A stretch of 64,000 nt of DNA from Nocardia brasiliensis (GCF_011801125.1 NZ_CP046171.1:5890001-5954000), one strand, 5' to 3'; counted from the first letter of the stretch, positions 34,771 through 43,644 are shown. The notes: generated from the letters alone by a model not told the origin. Numbers and translations are program-made.

Positions 34771-35214
34771 GGGCCTGTGTTCCTTTCGATCGCTCGTCGC
34801 GCCGCCGGCGCCGCGCCACGTCTGCGGCCACCATAACTACGGTGCGATTCGGAAAAGAATTGGTGCGGAGAACAATTCACCCGCCCACACTTTCTCCGCC
34901 GCGGATAGTGACAGCACGGCCAGAAGCTGCCACCGCCGCCGATCAGCCAGGGGTTGAACGTGCAATCCAACCTCGGCGCGGCGACCGGGTCGAGGGCGTG
35001 AGGTAGGCGAAGCTGTCGTAGGCATCGAGCCAGGTGCCGTGCGAAAGCACCACCGACTGTGCATGCGCGGCGCTCGAATCCAGGGTCGGCGCCGCGGCGG
35101 TGTCACTGCACGCCGGCGAGAACAATCGCACGGTGAAGTTGTCGCGCGCACCAAAGTTCGCGCCGATGTGCCGGTTACCTTGCCGCGCAACCTGTCGTTG
35201 GAAACAATCGGCAC
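34771..35214. other. Gap between the lipase and pucR genes
   Basis: About 440 bases with no gene I can support. The minus strand has short open frames, one with a protein-like stretch (SVVLSHGTWLDAYDSFAYLT, about 34998-35057) that then runs into other frames, hinting at a decayed gene. The A+T-rich 34840-34880 segment could hold the lipase promoter. Confidence 0.35.
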
Positions 35215-36477
35215 ATGTCCGCCGCGCCTTCACCGACCGACCGCGCTCCACTGGTCACCCGGTTGCTCACCCACTGGCCGCAGATCTCCGAACGCATGCT
35301 GGCCGCCGGACTCGGCAGCACCGCGCCCACCGCGGATCTGCCGGAGGGCCACTTCACCGCCGAGGTGCTGCCCGCGATCTACGCGTGCGGCCGGGCGGTC
35401 CTGCAGGCCATCGGCGAACAGCGCGCGTTCACCAGAGCCGAGGTGGCGGGGTTCGTCGCGCCGGTCGCGCAGCGGCACGCGGAGGACCGTATTCCGTTGC
35501 CGCTGTTGATCGAAGCCATGCACGGCTCCGCGCAGTCGGTGCTCCAGGAGGCGGCGGCCATGGCGGGCCACACCGAGATGGACGAGTTGGTCGTCGTCGG
35601 CGGCAGGCTGCTCGAGCTGCTGATGCATATCGACATCACGGTGGTCGAGACCTACGCCGAGGTCGAGCAGTCCATCTACAACACCGAACGGGAGGCACGA
35701 CGCGCACTGTGCGCGGCACTGCTCGGCGGGCTACCGGCCGAGGAACTCGCCGCGCGCGCCGATACCGCGCTGGCGGAGCGCTATACGGTGCTGGCGATCC
35801 ACATCCGCCATGAGGACCGCCCAGGCACCGTCGCCGCCCTCATCAGCAGGCGGCGGATCAGAATCCTGCAGCGCACCCTGGACGCGCTGGCGGGCACGAC
35901 GGCGCTGGCCACCTTCGACGGCTCGACCGGAATCGCCTTGTTGCCCACCGGCACCGAGCCCGACCCCACCGATCGACCGCACGAGCAGCTCGCGGCAGAG
36001 CTCGCCGCGCAGTTCGGGGTAGCCGTGTTCGTCACCGAATATCTCGGTGTCGCCAGGGAATCGGTGCCGCAGACCGCCCGCGACGCCACCGAACTCGCCG
36101 AATTGGCGCGCCTGCTCGGCAAACCCGCCGGCTGCTACCGCCTGGACGATTTGTTACTCGAATACCAGCTCACCCGGCCCGGACCGGCGCGGGATCGCCT
36201 CGCCGAACGGATCACGCCGATCCTGGACAGTCCCCACCTGATCGAAGCCCTCGACGCGCACCTGCGCCACGGCGCCGACCGCAAGACCGCGGCCGCGGGC
36301 ATCCACATCCACCCCAATACCTTCAGTTACCGTCTGCGCCGCGTCGCCGAACTCACCGGCATCGATCCCGCAGAACCGAACGGATCCCGGCTGCTCGCCG
36401 CAGCGATGCTGATCCATCGGCTGTACCCGGCGGCCGCCGCGAACGCCGCGACGCCGCCGGGACAGCAGCTCACCTAG
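35215..36477 (+). CDS. PucR/CdaR-family transcriptional regulator
   Basis: A 420-residue regulator with an N-terminal RsbT-like/GGDEF-like region (about 1-270) and the conserved C-terminal HTH_30 seen in LIEALDAHLRHGADRKTAAA followed by IHPNTFSYRLRRVAELTG. Such proteins often control purine, GABA or lipid catabolic genes. The divergent lipase is the nearest candidate target. ATG 35215 gives the family start; no strong Shine-Dalgarno sequence. Its stop overlaps the stop of the convergent 34-residue peptide gene. Confidence 0.85.
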   Translation: MSAAPSPTDRAPLVTRLLTHWPQISERMLAAGLGSTAPTADLPEGHFTAEVLPAIYACGRAVLQAIGEQRAFTRAEVAGFVAPVAQRHAEDRIPLPLLIEAMHGSAQSVLQEAAAMAGHTEMDELVVVGGRLLELLMHIDITVVETYAEVEQSIYNTEREARRALCAALLGGLPAEELAARADTALAERYTVLAIHIRHEDRPGTVAALISRRRIRILQRTLDALAGTTALATFDGSTGIALLPTGTEPDPTDRPHEQLAAELAAQFGVAVFVTEYLGVARESVPQTARDATELAELARLLGKPAGCYRLDDLLLEYQLTRPGPARDRLAERITPILDSPHLIEALDAHLRHGADRKTAAAGIHIHPNTFSYRLRRVAELTGIDPAEPNGSRLLAAAMLIHRLYPAAAANAATPPGQQLT

Positions 36478-36578
36478 ATCACGTGCCAGGCCTGCAGCAG
36501 GTAGGTGATGTTGGCGGCAATGGACGTGACAACGTTCGCCAGATTCAGCACGGACGAACCCAGATCGATAAGCGGCAC
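36474..36578 (-). CDS. 34-residue hydrophobic peptide gene
   Basis: GTG 36578 is preceded by GGAGG at a 7-base spacing, one of the best ribosome binding sites in the window. The 34-codon peptide, starting MPLIDLGSSVLNLAN and ending LLQAWHVI, is almost uncharged, helix-prone and hydrophobic enough to enter a membrane, with no signal peptide. Size and character recall the leaderless corynebacterial porin peptides PorA/PorH, but there is no clear sequence match, so that is inference. Convergent with pucR. Confidence 0.5.
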   Translation of the reverse strand: MPLIDLGSSVLNLANVVTSIAANITYLLQAWHVI

Positions 36579-36843
36579 CGAAATTCCTCCATCAGATGGG
36601 ACTGCGAAATCCTCTTCAATGTAGTGATCGCCAGTGGCATCCGCGCTGCTCGAGCGGCCTGAGCCGGTCGGCGTTACCCGCGGTCCTCCCATGAAAAGTC
36701 GTGCCCGGACGACGGTTTCGGCGCCGGTGGCGCGAATCCGCCACCCACCCGCTGTGAGGGAGTTCACCGCGCCGCCGCCACAGCAACCCCAGCAGACCCA
36801 TTCCGAAGCTGTCGGTCGCGGCCAGATTCCGGGCAATTGACCC
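36579..36843. other. Intergenic region between the peptide gene and the mop regulator
   Basis: About 265 bases holding the presumed promoters of two divergent genes. Apart from the mop promoter listed next I see no hairpin or repeat of note. Confidence 0.4.
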
Positions 36844-36871
36844 TTGATTTCCGCAGATGCGGCAATAGACT
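36844..36871 (+). promoter_or_regulatory. Leaderless promoter and operator of the molybdate regulator
   Basis: TTGATT (36844-36849) and TAGACT (36866-36871) are 16 bases apart, and ATG 36879 begins 7 bases after the -10. Between the two boxes sits the perfect inverted repeat CCGCA-GA-TGCGG (36851-36862), ideally placed for a repressor. Autoregulation by the product is a reasonable guess. Confidence 0.55.
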
Positions 36872-36878
36872 GCGATTC

Positions 36879-37277
36879 ATGTCGGATTTGCGGATCAGCG
36901 AGGTGGCGGTGCTGGCCGGTGTCAGCGACGACACCGTGCGCCGGTGGATCGATCAGGGCAAGCTGACCGCGATTCAGCTCGGCAACGGCCGCAAGGGGGT
37001 ACGCGGCCGCGAACTCGCCGAATTCCTGCAGGCCACCGCCGAGACACCGGAAACCGGGGCCACGGTGGCGGCCTCGGCGCGCAACCGCATGCGCGGCATC
37101 GTGACGCGGGTACTCAAGGACACCGTGATGGCGCAGGTCGAGCTGCAGGCCGGGCCATTCCGGCTGGTCTCGCTGCTGAGCCGGGAATCGGTCGACGAAC
37201 TCGGGCTCGAGGTCGGCAGCGTGGCGGTGGCCTCGGTCAAATCCACCCACGTCGTCGTCGAGATCCCGGAAAGCTGA
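36879..37277 (+). CDS. Molybdate-responsive HTH-Mop regulator/binding protein
   Basis: A 132-residue protein with an N-terminal excisionase/MerR-like HTH (LRISEVAVLAGVSDDTVRRW, residues 3-22) and a C-terminal Mop/TOBE domain (SARNRMRGIVTRVLKDTVMA onward) that binds molybdate oxyanions. It lies directly before modABC, its stop overlapping the first possible modA ATG, so it probably senses molybdate and controls uptake. It is a compact alternative to ModE, with one Mop domain rather than two. Confidence 0.87.
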   Translation: MSDLRISEVAVLAGVSDDTVRRWIDQGKLTAIQLGNGRKGVRGRELAEFLQATAETPETGATVAASARNRMRGIVTRVLKDTVMAQVELQAGPFRLVSLLSRESVDELGLEVGSVAVASVKSTHVVVEIPES

Positions 37278-37288
37278 TGAGGTCGAAC

Positions 37289-38068
37289 ATGATTCGTTCG
37301 TTGCGTAGTGCCGCCATCGTCGGCGTCACCACGGTGGGTCTGGTCGGCTGCGGGCCGGGCGAGCAGAGCGCGCCCACACAGCCGGGCACGATCGGCGGCA
37401 CCGTCACGGTGTTCGCCGCGGCCTCGCTGACCGAGACCTTCACCGAACTGGGCAAGCAGTTCGAGGCCGCGCACCCCGGCGTCAAGGTGGTCTACAGCTT
37501 CGGCGGAAGTTCGGCGCTGGCCGAGCAGATCAACCAGGGCGCCCCTGCCGACGTCTTCGCCTCGGCCGCGCCGAAGAACATGCGGCAGGTCCAGGACAAG
37601 GGCGAGGTGACCGTCGCGCCGATCACGTTCGTGCGCAACCGGCTCGAGATCGCGGTGCCCAAGGGGAATCCAGGCCACATCACCGGCCTGGCCGACTTCG
37701 GCAAGACCGAACCGAAGCTCGCGCTGTGCGCCGAGCAGGTGCCGTGCGGCGCGGCCGCGAAGACCGTGTTCGAGGCCGCGGGGGTCACGCCACGGCCCGA
37801 CACCCGCGAAGCCGATGTGAAAGCCGTGCTGACCAAGGTCAAGCTCGGCGAGGTGGACGCGGCGCTGGTCTATCGCACCGATGTGCGGGCCGCGGGCGAC
37901 CAGGTGGAGGGTATCGATTTCGCGGAATCGGGCAAGGCGATCAACGACTATCCGGTCGCCCCGCTCGCCCACGCCCCGAACGCGGCCGCCGCGGCGGCGT
38001 TCGTCGAGTTCGTACGCTCGTCGCAGGCCCGAGCGGTGTTCACCGCGGCGGGATTCGACAACCCGTGA
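37289..38068 (+). CDS. modA: ModA, molybdate-binding lipoprotein
   Basis: The 259-residue extracytoplasmic receptor of the molybdate ABC importer. A lipobox LVGCG places the lipid on Cys21. The oxyanion-binding motifs are FAAASLTETFTELG, FGGSSALAEQINQGAPADVFASA and ALVYRTD. ATG 37289 has GAGG 5 bases upstream; ATG 37277, overlapping the mop stop, is in frame too. Overlaps modB by 4 bases. Confidence 0.92.
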   Translation: MIRSLRSAAIVGVTTVGLVGCGPGEQSAPTQPGTIGGTVTVFAAASLTETFTELGKQFEAAHPGVKVVYSFGGSSALAEQINQGAPADVFASAAPKNMRQVQDKGEVTVAPITFVRNRLEIAVPKGNPGHITGLADFGKTEPKLALCAEQVPCGAAAKTVFEAAGVTPRPDTREADVKAVLTKVKLGEVDAALVYRTDVRAAGDQVEGIDFAESGKAINDYPVAPLAHAPNAAAAAAFVEFVRSSQARAVFTAAGFDNP

Positions 38069-38874
38069 CCCGGACGGCACGGCGGTCGGCGACCGGGCGG
38101 CGACCGCTCGTGCTGCTGCTGCCCGCGCTGTGCGCGCTCGCCTTCCTGCTGGTTCCGCTGCTCGGGCTGCTGTGGCGCACACCGTGGCGCGGCCTGCCCG
38201 AGCGCCTGTTCAATGCCGAAGTCGGTCAGGCGCTTCAGCTTTCGCTGGTGTGCGCGAGTCTGGCGACGCTGCTGTGCCTGCTGTTCGGCGTGCCGCTGGC
38301 GTGGCTGCTCGCCCGTGGTGACCTGCCGGGACGCGGGGTGCTGCGCGCGCTGGTCACCGTGCCGCTGGTGCTGCCGCCCGTGGTCGGCGGTGTCGCGCTG
38401 CTGCTCGTGCTGGGCAGGCGCGGGTTGATCGGGCGGTATCTGTACGAATGGTTCGGCATCGCACTGCCTTTCACGACCGCCGGGGTGGTGCTCGCGGAGG
38501 CGTTCGTCGCCATGCCGTTTCTGGTGATCTCGGTGGAAGGCGCACTGCGGGCGGCGGATCCGCGCTTCGAGGAGGCGGCGGCGACGCTGGGCGCCTCGCG
38601 CTGGCTGACCTTCCGGCGCGTCACGCTGCCCGCGGTGCTGCCCGGCGTGGTCGCGGGCGGGGTGCTGTGCTGGGCGCGGGCCCTCGGCGAGTTCGGGGCC
38701 ACGATCACGTTCGCGGGCAACTTCCCCGGCAAGACGACCACCATGCCGCTCGCGGTCTACCTGGCCCTGGAATCCGACCCCGAGGACGCGATCGTGCTCA
38801 GCCTGGTGCTGCTGACCGTGTCGGTGACGGTGCTGGTCGCCTTGCGCGAGCGGTGGATGCGCGGTGCGGTATGA
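38065..38874 (+). CDS. modB: ModB, molybdate ABC transporter permease
   Basis: A 269-residue inner-membrane permease with about six helices and the EAA loop EEAAATLGASRWLTFRRVTLP that contacts ModC. GTG 38065 overlaps the modA stop (GTGA), and its stop overlaps the modC ATG (ATGA). The motif GEFGATITFAGNFPGKTTTMP near the C-terminus is typical of ModB. Confidence 0.92.
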   Translation: MTRTARRSATGRRPLVLLLPALCALAFLLVPLLGLLWRTPWRGLPERLFNAEVGQALQLSLVCASLATLLCLLFGVPLAWLLARGDLPGRGVLRALVTVPLVLPPVVGGVALLLVLGRRGLIGRYLYEWFGIALPFTTAGVVLAEAFVAMPFLVISVEGALRAADPRFEEAAATLGASRWLTFRRVTLPAVLPGVVAGGVLCWARALGEFGATITFAGNFPGKTTTMPLAVYLALESDPEDAIVLSLVLLTVSVTVLVALRERWMRGAV

Positions 38875-39920
38875 GCCTGCACGCCGAATTGCGGGTCACC
38901 CGAGGACAATTCGAACTCGACCTGCCGTTGTCCGTGGCGCCGGGCACGGTCGTCGCCCTGCTCGGACCCAACGGCGCGGGGAAGACCACCGCCCTGCGGG
39001 CGCTCGCCGGGCTCACCCCGCTGACCAGCGGCGAGCTGCGGATCGGGGAGCACGTCTGGGACGCGCCACCGAAGGTGTTCGTGCCCGCGCAACGTCGCGA
39101 GGTCGGCGTGGTGTTCCAGGACTATCTGCTGTTCGGTCACCTCAGCGCGGTGGACAACGTCGCGTTCGGGCTGCGGGCGCGCGGGGTGGGCCGGGCCGCT
39201 GCCCGGGAGCGGGCCGCGCGGTGGCTGGACCGGGTCGGGCTCGCCGAGCAGGCCCAGGCCAAACCGCGCGCCCTCTCCGGCGGGCAGGCACAGCGCGTCG
39301 CGCTGGCACGGGCACTGGCCACCGAGCCCGCCCTGCTACTCCTGGACGAGCCGCTGGCCGCGCTCGACGCGAGCACCCGGCTGCGGGTGCGCGCCGACCT
39401 CGCCGGGCACCTCGCCGACTACCCCGGCCACACCGTGCTCGTCACACACGACCCGCTCGACGCCATGGTGCTCGCCGACCGGCTGGTCATCCTGGAGCAC
39501 GGCCGGGTCGTGCAGGAGGGCGCGCCGAGCGAGGTCGCCCGGCGGCCGCGCTCGGACTATGTGGCAAACCTGGTCGGCCTCAACCTGTATCGCGGCCGGG
39601 CGCACGGCACCACCGTCGAGTTGGACGCGGGCGGCACCCTCACCGTCGCCGAGCCCGGCGCCGGCGCGGTGCATGTGGCGTTCTCACCGACCGCCGTCAG
39701 CCTGCATCCCGAACAACCCACCGGCAGCCAGCGCAACACCTGGCCGGTCACCATCGCGGGCCTGGAACAGCACGCCCACACCACCCGCGTCCGGCTCGAC
39801 GGCGCACCGCCGGTCCTCGCCGACGTCACCCCCGCCACCGTCGCCGACCTGCGGCTGCATCCCGGCACCCAGCTCTGGGCGGCCGTGAAAGCCACCGAAA
39901 CCCACACCTACCCGGCCTGA
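38871..39920 (+). CDS. modC: ModC, molybdate ABC transporter ATPase
   Basis: A 349-residue ATPase with Walker A GPNGAGKTT (about residue 33), Q-loop VFQDYLLF, ABC signature LSGGQAQRVALARAL, Walker B LLLLDEPLAALD and the switch His in LVTHD. The C-terminal region (about 240-349) carries a TOBE-like regulatory domain that binds molybdate in relatives and can stall transport. Last gene of the mop-modABC operon. Confidence 0.92.
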   Translation: MSLHAELRVTRGQFELDLPLSVAPGTVVALLGPNGAGKTTALRALAGLTPLTSGELRIGEHVWDAPPKVFVPAQRREVGVVFQDYLLFGHLSAVDNVAFGLRARGVGRAAARERAARWLDRVGLAEQAQAKPRALSGGQAQRVALARALATEPALLLLDEPLAALDASTRLRVRADLAGHLADYPGHTVLVTHDPLDAMVLADRLVILEHGRVVQEGAPSEVARRPRSDYVANLVGLNLYRGRAHGTTVELDAGGTLTVAEPGAGAVHVAFSPTAVSLHPEQPTGSQRNTWPVTIAGLEQHAHTTRVRLDGAPPVLADVTPATVADLRLHPGTQLWAAVKATETHTYPA

Positions 39921-39991
39921 TCGGTTACCCCACCCGGCCACACCCGGTCGGCCAGTTCCGGATCAAGGGCGGCACCGATGCGAATCCGTGT

Positions 39992-40020
39992 TAACTTAGA
40001 CGAGAATCGCAGGTAACTTA
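39992..40020. promoter_or_regulatory. Direct repeat upstream of the thiolase gene
   Basis: TAACTTA occurs at 39992-39998 and again at 40014-40020, 22 bases apart (two helical turns), in an A+T-richer patch just before the thiolase ribosome binding site. It may be an operator or promoter element; no known regulator site is matched. Confidence 0.35.
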
Positions 40021-40038
40021 AGCTGATCGGAGAGGGCT

Positions 40039-41208
40039 ATGGGGTCCGCCGTAATCGTTGATGTGGTGCGCACACCGTCCGGGAAGGGCAAGGCCGGGGG
40101 CGGACTTTCCGAAGTACATCCGGCGACGCTGCTGGCCGGGGTGCTGCGCGAGCTGGTGGCGCGCAACGACCTCGATCCGGCGCTGATCGACGACGTGATC
40201 GGCGGCTGCGTGACGCAGAGCGGCGAGCAGGCGTTCAACATCAGCAGGACGGCCGCGCTGGCCGCGGGTCTGCCGGAGTCGGTCCCCGCCACGACGGTGG
40301 ACCGGCAGTGCGGGTCGAGCCAGCAGGCGGCGCATTTCGCGGCGCAAGGGGTGATCTCGGGGGCCTATGACATCGCGATCGCCTGCGGCGTGGAGTCGAT
40401 GAGCCGTGCCCCGATGTTCTCCAACGCCCAGGGCAAGGATCCGAATCAGGGCCCGCTGGCCCATCGGTACCCGGAAGGCCTTGTGCAGCAAGGAATCGCG
40501 GCGGAGGTGATCAGCGCGCGCTGGAAGTTCGACCGCGCCGCGCTCGACGAGTTCTCCGCGCGCTCGCACCGGCTGGCCGCCGCCACGGCCGCGGCGGGCG
40601 GGTTCGACAACGAGCTGGTCGCGGCGGGCACGCTGAGCGCGGACGAGACGATCCGCCCCAGCACCACCGCCGCGGGGCTGGCCGGGCTGCGCCCCGCGTT
40701 CGCCGATGACCGGTTCACCCAGCGCTTTCCGGAGATCGAGTGGTCGATCACGCCGGGCAACTCCTCGCCGCTGACCGACGGCGCCTCGGCCGCGTTGATC
40801 ATGAGCGAGGAGACCGCGAGCAAGCTGGGCCTGCGCCCGCGCGCCCGGTTCCACTCCTTCGCCGTGGTCGGCGACGATCCGCTGCTGATGCTGACCGCGG
40901 TCATCCCCGCCACCCGCAAGGCACTCGCGCGTGCCGCGCTGACCATCGACGATATCGACGCCTACGAGGTGAACGAGGCGTTCGCCCCCGTGCCGCTGGT
41001 GTGGCAGCACGAGCTCGGCGCCGACCTCGCCAAGCTGAACCCGCGCGGCGGCGCGATCGCCCTCGGGCACCCGCTCGGCGCCTCGGGCACCCGCATCCTG
41101 GCCACCCTGGTGAACCATCTGGAACAGACCGGGGGCCGCTTCGGCCTGCAGACCATGTGTGAGGCGGGCGGACTGGCCAACGCCACCATCATCGAGCGCC
41201 TCGGATGA
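40039..41208 (+). CDS. Thiolase (acetyl-CoA C-acyltransferase)
   Basis: A 389-residue FadA-type thiolase. Catalytic residues: nucleophile Cys in VDRQCGSSQQA (about residue 91), His in GGAIALGHPLGASG and the second Cys in QTMCEAGGLANA. It would cleave 3-ketoacyl-CoA in fatty-acid or sterol side-chain breakdown. GGAGAGGG precedes ATG 40039. Overlaps the APH-like gene by 4 bases (ATGA), the start of a coupled three-gene operon. Confidence 0.92.
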   Translation: MGSAVIVDVVRTPSGKGKAGGGLSEVHPATLLAGVLRELVARNDLDPALIDDVIGGCVTQSGEQAFNISRTAALAAGLPESVPATTVDRQCGSSQQAAHFAAQGVISGAYDIAIACGVESMSRAPMFSNAQGKDPNQGPLAHRYPEGLVQQGIAAEVISARWKFDRAALDEFSARSHRLAAATAAAGGFDNELVAAGTLSADETIRPSTTAAGLAGLRPAFADDRFTQRFPEIEWSITPGNSSPLTDGASAALIMSEETASKLGLRPRARFHSFAVVGDDPLLMLTAVIPATRKALARAALTIDDIDAYEVNEAFAPVPLVWQHELGADLAKLNPRGGAIALGHPLGASGTRILATLVNHLEQTGGRFGLQTMCEAGGLANATIIERLG

Positions 41209-42218
41209 CGCCCGCCGGCCTCGATCTCCCTGCGCTGCAACGCTATTTCGACAAGCACGTGCCCGCCACCGCGGGCCCGCTGACCGCGACGCTGCTCAAA
41301 GGCGGCAAGTCGAATCTCACCTACCGGCTGAGCGACGGTACGCACGACTGGGTGCTGCGCCGACCGCCGCTCGGGCCGCTGACGCCGACCGCGCACGACA
41401 TGGCCCGCGAATACCGGATCGTCGCGGCGCTGCACGCGACAGAGGTCCCGGTCGCGCAGGCCATCGCGCTGTGCGAGGACACCGAGGTGATCGGGGTGCC
41501 GTTCGCGGTGGTCTCGTTCGTGGACGGGCTCGTGCTGCAGGACGGCGACCAGACGGCCACACTCACCGCCGAGCAGGCCAGGGCGACCGGCAACGCCCTC
41601 GTCGACACCCTCGCCGCCTTGCACGCGGTCGACTACCCGGCCGTCGGCCTCGCCGAATTCGGCCGTCCCGCAGGCTATCTGGGTCGTCAGGTGAAACGCT
41701 GGCGGGGCCAGTGGGACCGCGTCGCCACCCGGGAGCTCGACGCGCTCGACCGGCTCACCGAGGCGCTGCGCCGCGCGCTGCCCGAGCAGGCGGCCGAAAC
41801 CATCGTGCACGGCGATTATCGCCTGGACAATACGATCGTGGATCGCACCGACCCGGGCCGCATCGCCGCGGTCGTCGACTGGGAGATGGCCACCCTCGGC
41901 GACCCGCTCGCCGATCTGGGCCTGCTGCAGGTCTATTGGGACAACCGCTGCGAGCCGGTGCTCGGCGTCCGGCACGCCCCGAGCGCGAATCCTGGCTTCC
42001 CGAGCAGCGACGAGGTCGCCGAACGCTACGCGGCCGCAACCGGTTTCGCGCTCGACCAGCTCCCGTTCTATCGGGCGCTCGGCTACTTCAAGCTGGCCGT
42101 GATCGCCGAGGGCATCCATCAGCGTTTCCTGGCGGGCAAGACCGTCGGCGACGGCTTCGCCACGATCGGCGCGGCCGTTCCGCTGCTGCTCGACATCGGT
42201 CTGGCGACCCTCGGATGA
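41205..42218 (+). CDS. APH-like phosphotransferase of the acyl-CoA dehydrogenase-associated type
   Basis: A 337-residue aminoglycoside-phosphotransferase-fold kinase with catalytic loop HGDYRLDN (about 199-206) and metal-binding DWEMATLGDP. This subgroup (as in the N-terminus of human ACAD10/11) phosphorylates 4-hydroxyacyl-CoAs during beta-oxidation rather than antibiotics. The thiolase and SDR on either side, all overlapping by 4 bases, support a role in unusual acyl-CoA degradation. Not a drug-resistance gene on this evidence. Confidence 0.86.
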   Translation: MTPAGLDLPALQRYFDKHVPATAGPLTATLLKGGKSNLTYRLSDGTHDWVLRRPPLGPLTPTAHDMAREYRIVAALHATEVPVAQAIALCEDTEVIGVPFAVVSFVDGLVLQDGDQTATLTAEQARATGNALVDTLAALHAVDYPAVGLAEFGRPAGYLGRQVKRWRGQWDRVATRELDALDRLTEALRRALPEQAAETIVHGDYRLDNTIVDRTDPGRIAAVVDWEMATLGDPLADLGLLQVYWDNRCEPVLGVRHAPSANPGFPSSDEVAERYAAATGFALDQLPFYRALGYFKLAVIAEGIHQRFLAGKTVGDGFATIGAAVPLLLDIGLATLG

Positions 42219-42967
42219 CCGAGCAGACAATCGTGCGCAGCGCGCTGGTCACCGGCGGTTCGCGTGGGATCGGCGCCGAGGTGGCCCGCCGCTTGGCCGC
42301 CGAGGGCTACCGGTTGACCATCGCGGCGCGGAACCGGGACGTGCTAGAGGAGACGGCGCGACGCTTGCGGGCGGAAACGGGCACCGAGGTGAATCCCGTT
42401 GTCGCCCAGATGAACGACCCTGAACAGGTGCGGGACCTGGTGCAAGCGCACGCGCGGCGCTTCGACGGCCTGCACGCGCTGGTGCTCAGCGCGGGCACCG
42501 GCACCGCGGGCACGGTCGCCGACATGCCGGTGAAGACCTATGAGCGGATGCTGGACGTGAATTTCCGCGCGCCCATCACGCTAATCCAGGCCGCGCTCCC
42601 CTTGCTCCGCAAGAGCGCGGCCGACGAGCCGCGGCGTGGCGCGAAGATCATCGCACTCGCCTCGATCACCGGCGTCGCAGGCGAGGCGGGCCTGGCCGCG
42701 TACGGCGCGACCAAGGCCGCCTTGATCTCGCTCTGCGAGACCGTCTCGCTCGAGGAGTCCACCCATGGCGTCAGCGCGACCGCGATCTCACCGGGCTACG
42801 TCGACACCGAGATGACCGCGTGGAAACACGATGTGCTCGCGCCGTCGGCGATGCTGAGCACCGCCGACATCGCCGAACTGGTGCTGGCCGTCACGCGACT
42901 TTCACGTAATGCCGTGGTGCCCAACATCGTCGTCGCCCGCGCGGGCGCGCAGCTCTGGCGGGCGTAG
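42215..42967 (+). CDS. Short-chain dehydrogenase/reductase in the thiolase operon
   Basis: A 250-residue SDR: TGGSRGIG (about 14-21), LSAGTGT in place of NNAG, catalytic Ser in LASITG and YGATKAA with the active-site Tyr and Lys. AARNRD after strand 2 suggests NADP(H). Coupled by a 4-base overlap to the APH-like kinase; it probably acts on a hydroxy- or ketoacyl-CoA in the same route. Confidence 0.85.
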   Translation: MTEQTIVRSALVTGGSRGIGAEVARRLAAEGYRLTIAARNRDVLEETARRLRAETGTEVNPVVAQMNDPEQVRDLVQAHARRFDGLHALVLSAGTGTAGTVADMPVKTYERMLDVNFRAPITLIQAALPLLRKSAADEPRRGAKIIALASITGVAGEAGLAAYGATKAALISLCETVSLEESTHGVSATAISPGYVDTEMTAWKHDVLAPSAMLSTADIAELVLAVTRLSRNAVVPNIVVARAGAQLWRA

Positions 42968-43065
42968 CGGCGGCGTGATCTGGGCCTCAGCGGTCCGAGC
43001 GGGCGCTGTCGCGGCGTTACGCTCAGCGGGAGTTCGGTCGTGGGACGACCAGGAAGGAGCCGATG

Positions 43066-43644
43066 ATGGCGAAGGTCTTCTCGCATCTGGACGACGCGCT
43101 GCGCAAGTTCATCGACGAGCAGTCGATGTTCTTCGTGGCGACCGCACCGTCGGAGGGCGGCCGGGTCAACCTCTCCCCCAAGGGGTATCGCGACACCTTC
43201 GCGGTGCTCGACGACCACACCTTCGCCTACCTCGATCTCTACGGCAGCGGTGCGGAGACCATCGCGCATCTGCGCGACAACGGCCGGATCACCATCATGT
43301 TCTGCTCGTTCGCCCGCACCTCGAAGATCCTGCGGCTCTTCGGCACCGGTCGCCTCGTGCGGCCGGACTCCGCCGAATTCGACACGCTGCGACCGCATTT
43401 CGGGCTCCAGCATCCTGGGCTGCGCGGGGTCATCGTGGTCAGCATCGACCGGATCGCCGACTCGTGCGGCTATTCGGTCCCCTATCTGGAACTCGTCGAC
43501 GAACGCCCGGTGCTCGACGCCCTGCACGACCGCCGCGGTGACGACGAGTTCGCCCAACGCATCGTCGGCGACAACGCGACCAGCATCGACGGACTACCGG
43601 CCCTGGAACCGGACCACCCGCTGCCGTCCGCGATTCCGCGCTAG
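43066..43644 (+). CDS. Pyridoxamine 5'-phosphate oxidase-family flavoprotein
   Basis: A 192-residue split-barrel protein with the family's flavin-binding pattern FFVATAPSEGGRVNLSPKG and HLRDNGRITIMFCSF, and a longer C-terminus with IADSCGYSVPYLELV. Relatives are F420- or FMN-dependent reductases or haem-utilisation-type proteins of unknown substrate. ATG 43066 (6 bases after GGAG) is preferred over the adjacent ATG 43063. Confidence 0.8.
   Translation: MAKVFSHLDDALRKFIDEQSMFFVATAPSEGGRVNLSPKGYRDTFAVLDDHTFAYLDLYGSGAETIAHLRDNGRITIMFCSFARTSKILRLFGTGRLVRPDSAEFDTLRPHFGLQHPGLRGVIVVSIDRIADSCGYSVPYLELVDERPVLDALHDRRGDDEFAQRIVGDNATSIDGLPALEPDHPLPSAIPR

Noticed and set aside
41205..42218. Aminoglycoside resistance kinase
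   Set aside because: The fold is APH, but the subgroup and its operon with thiolase and SDR point to acyl-CoA metabolism.
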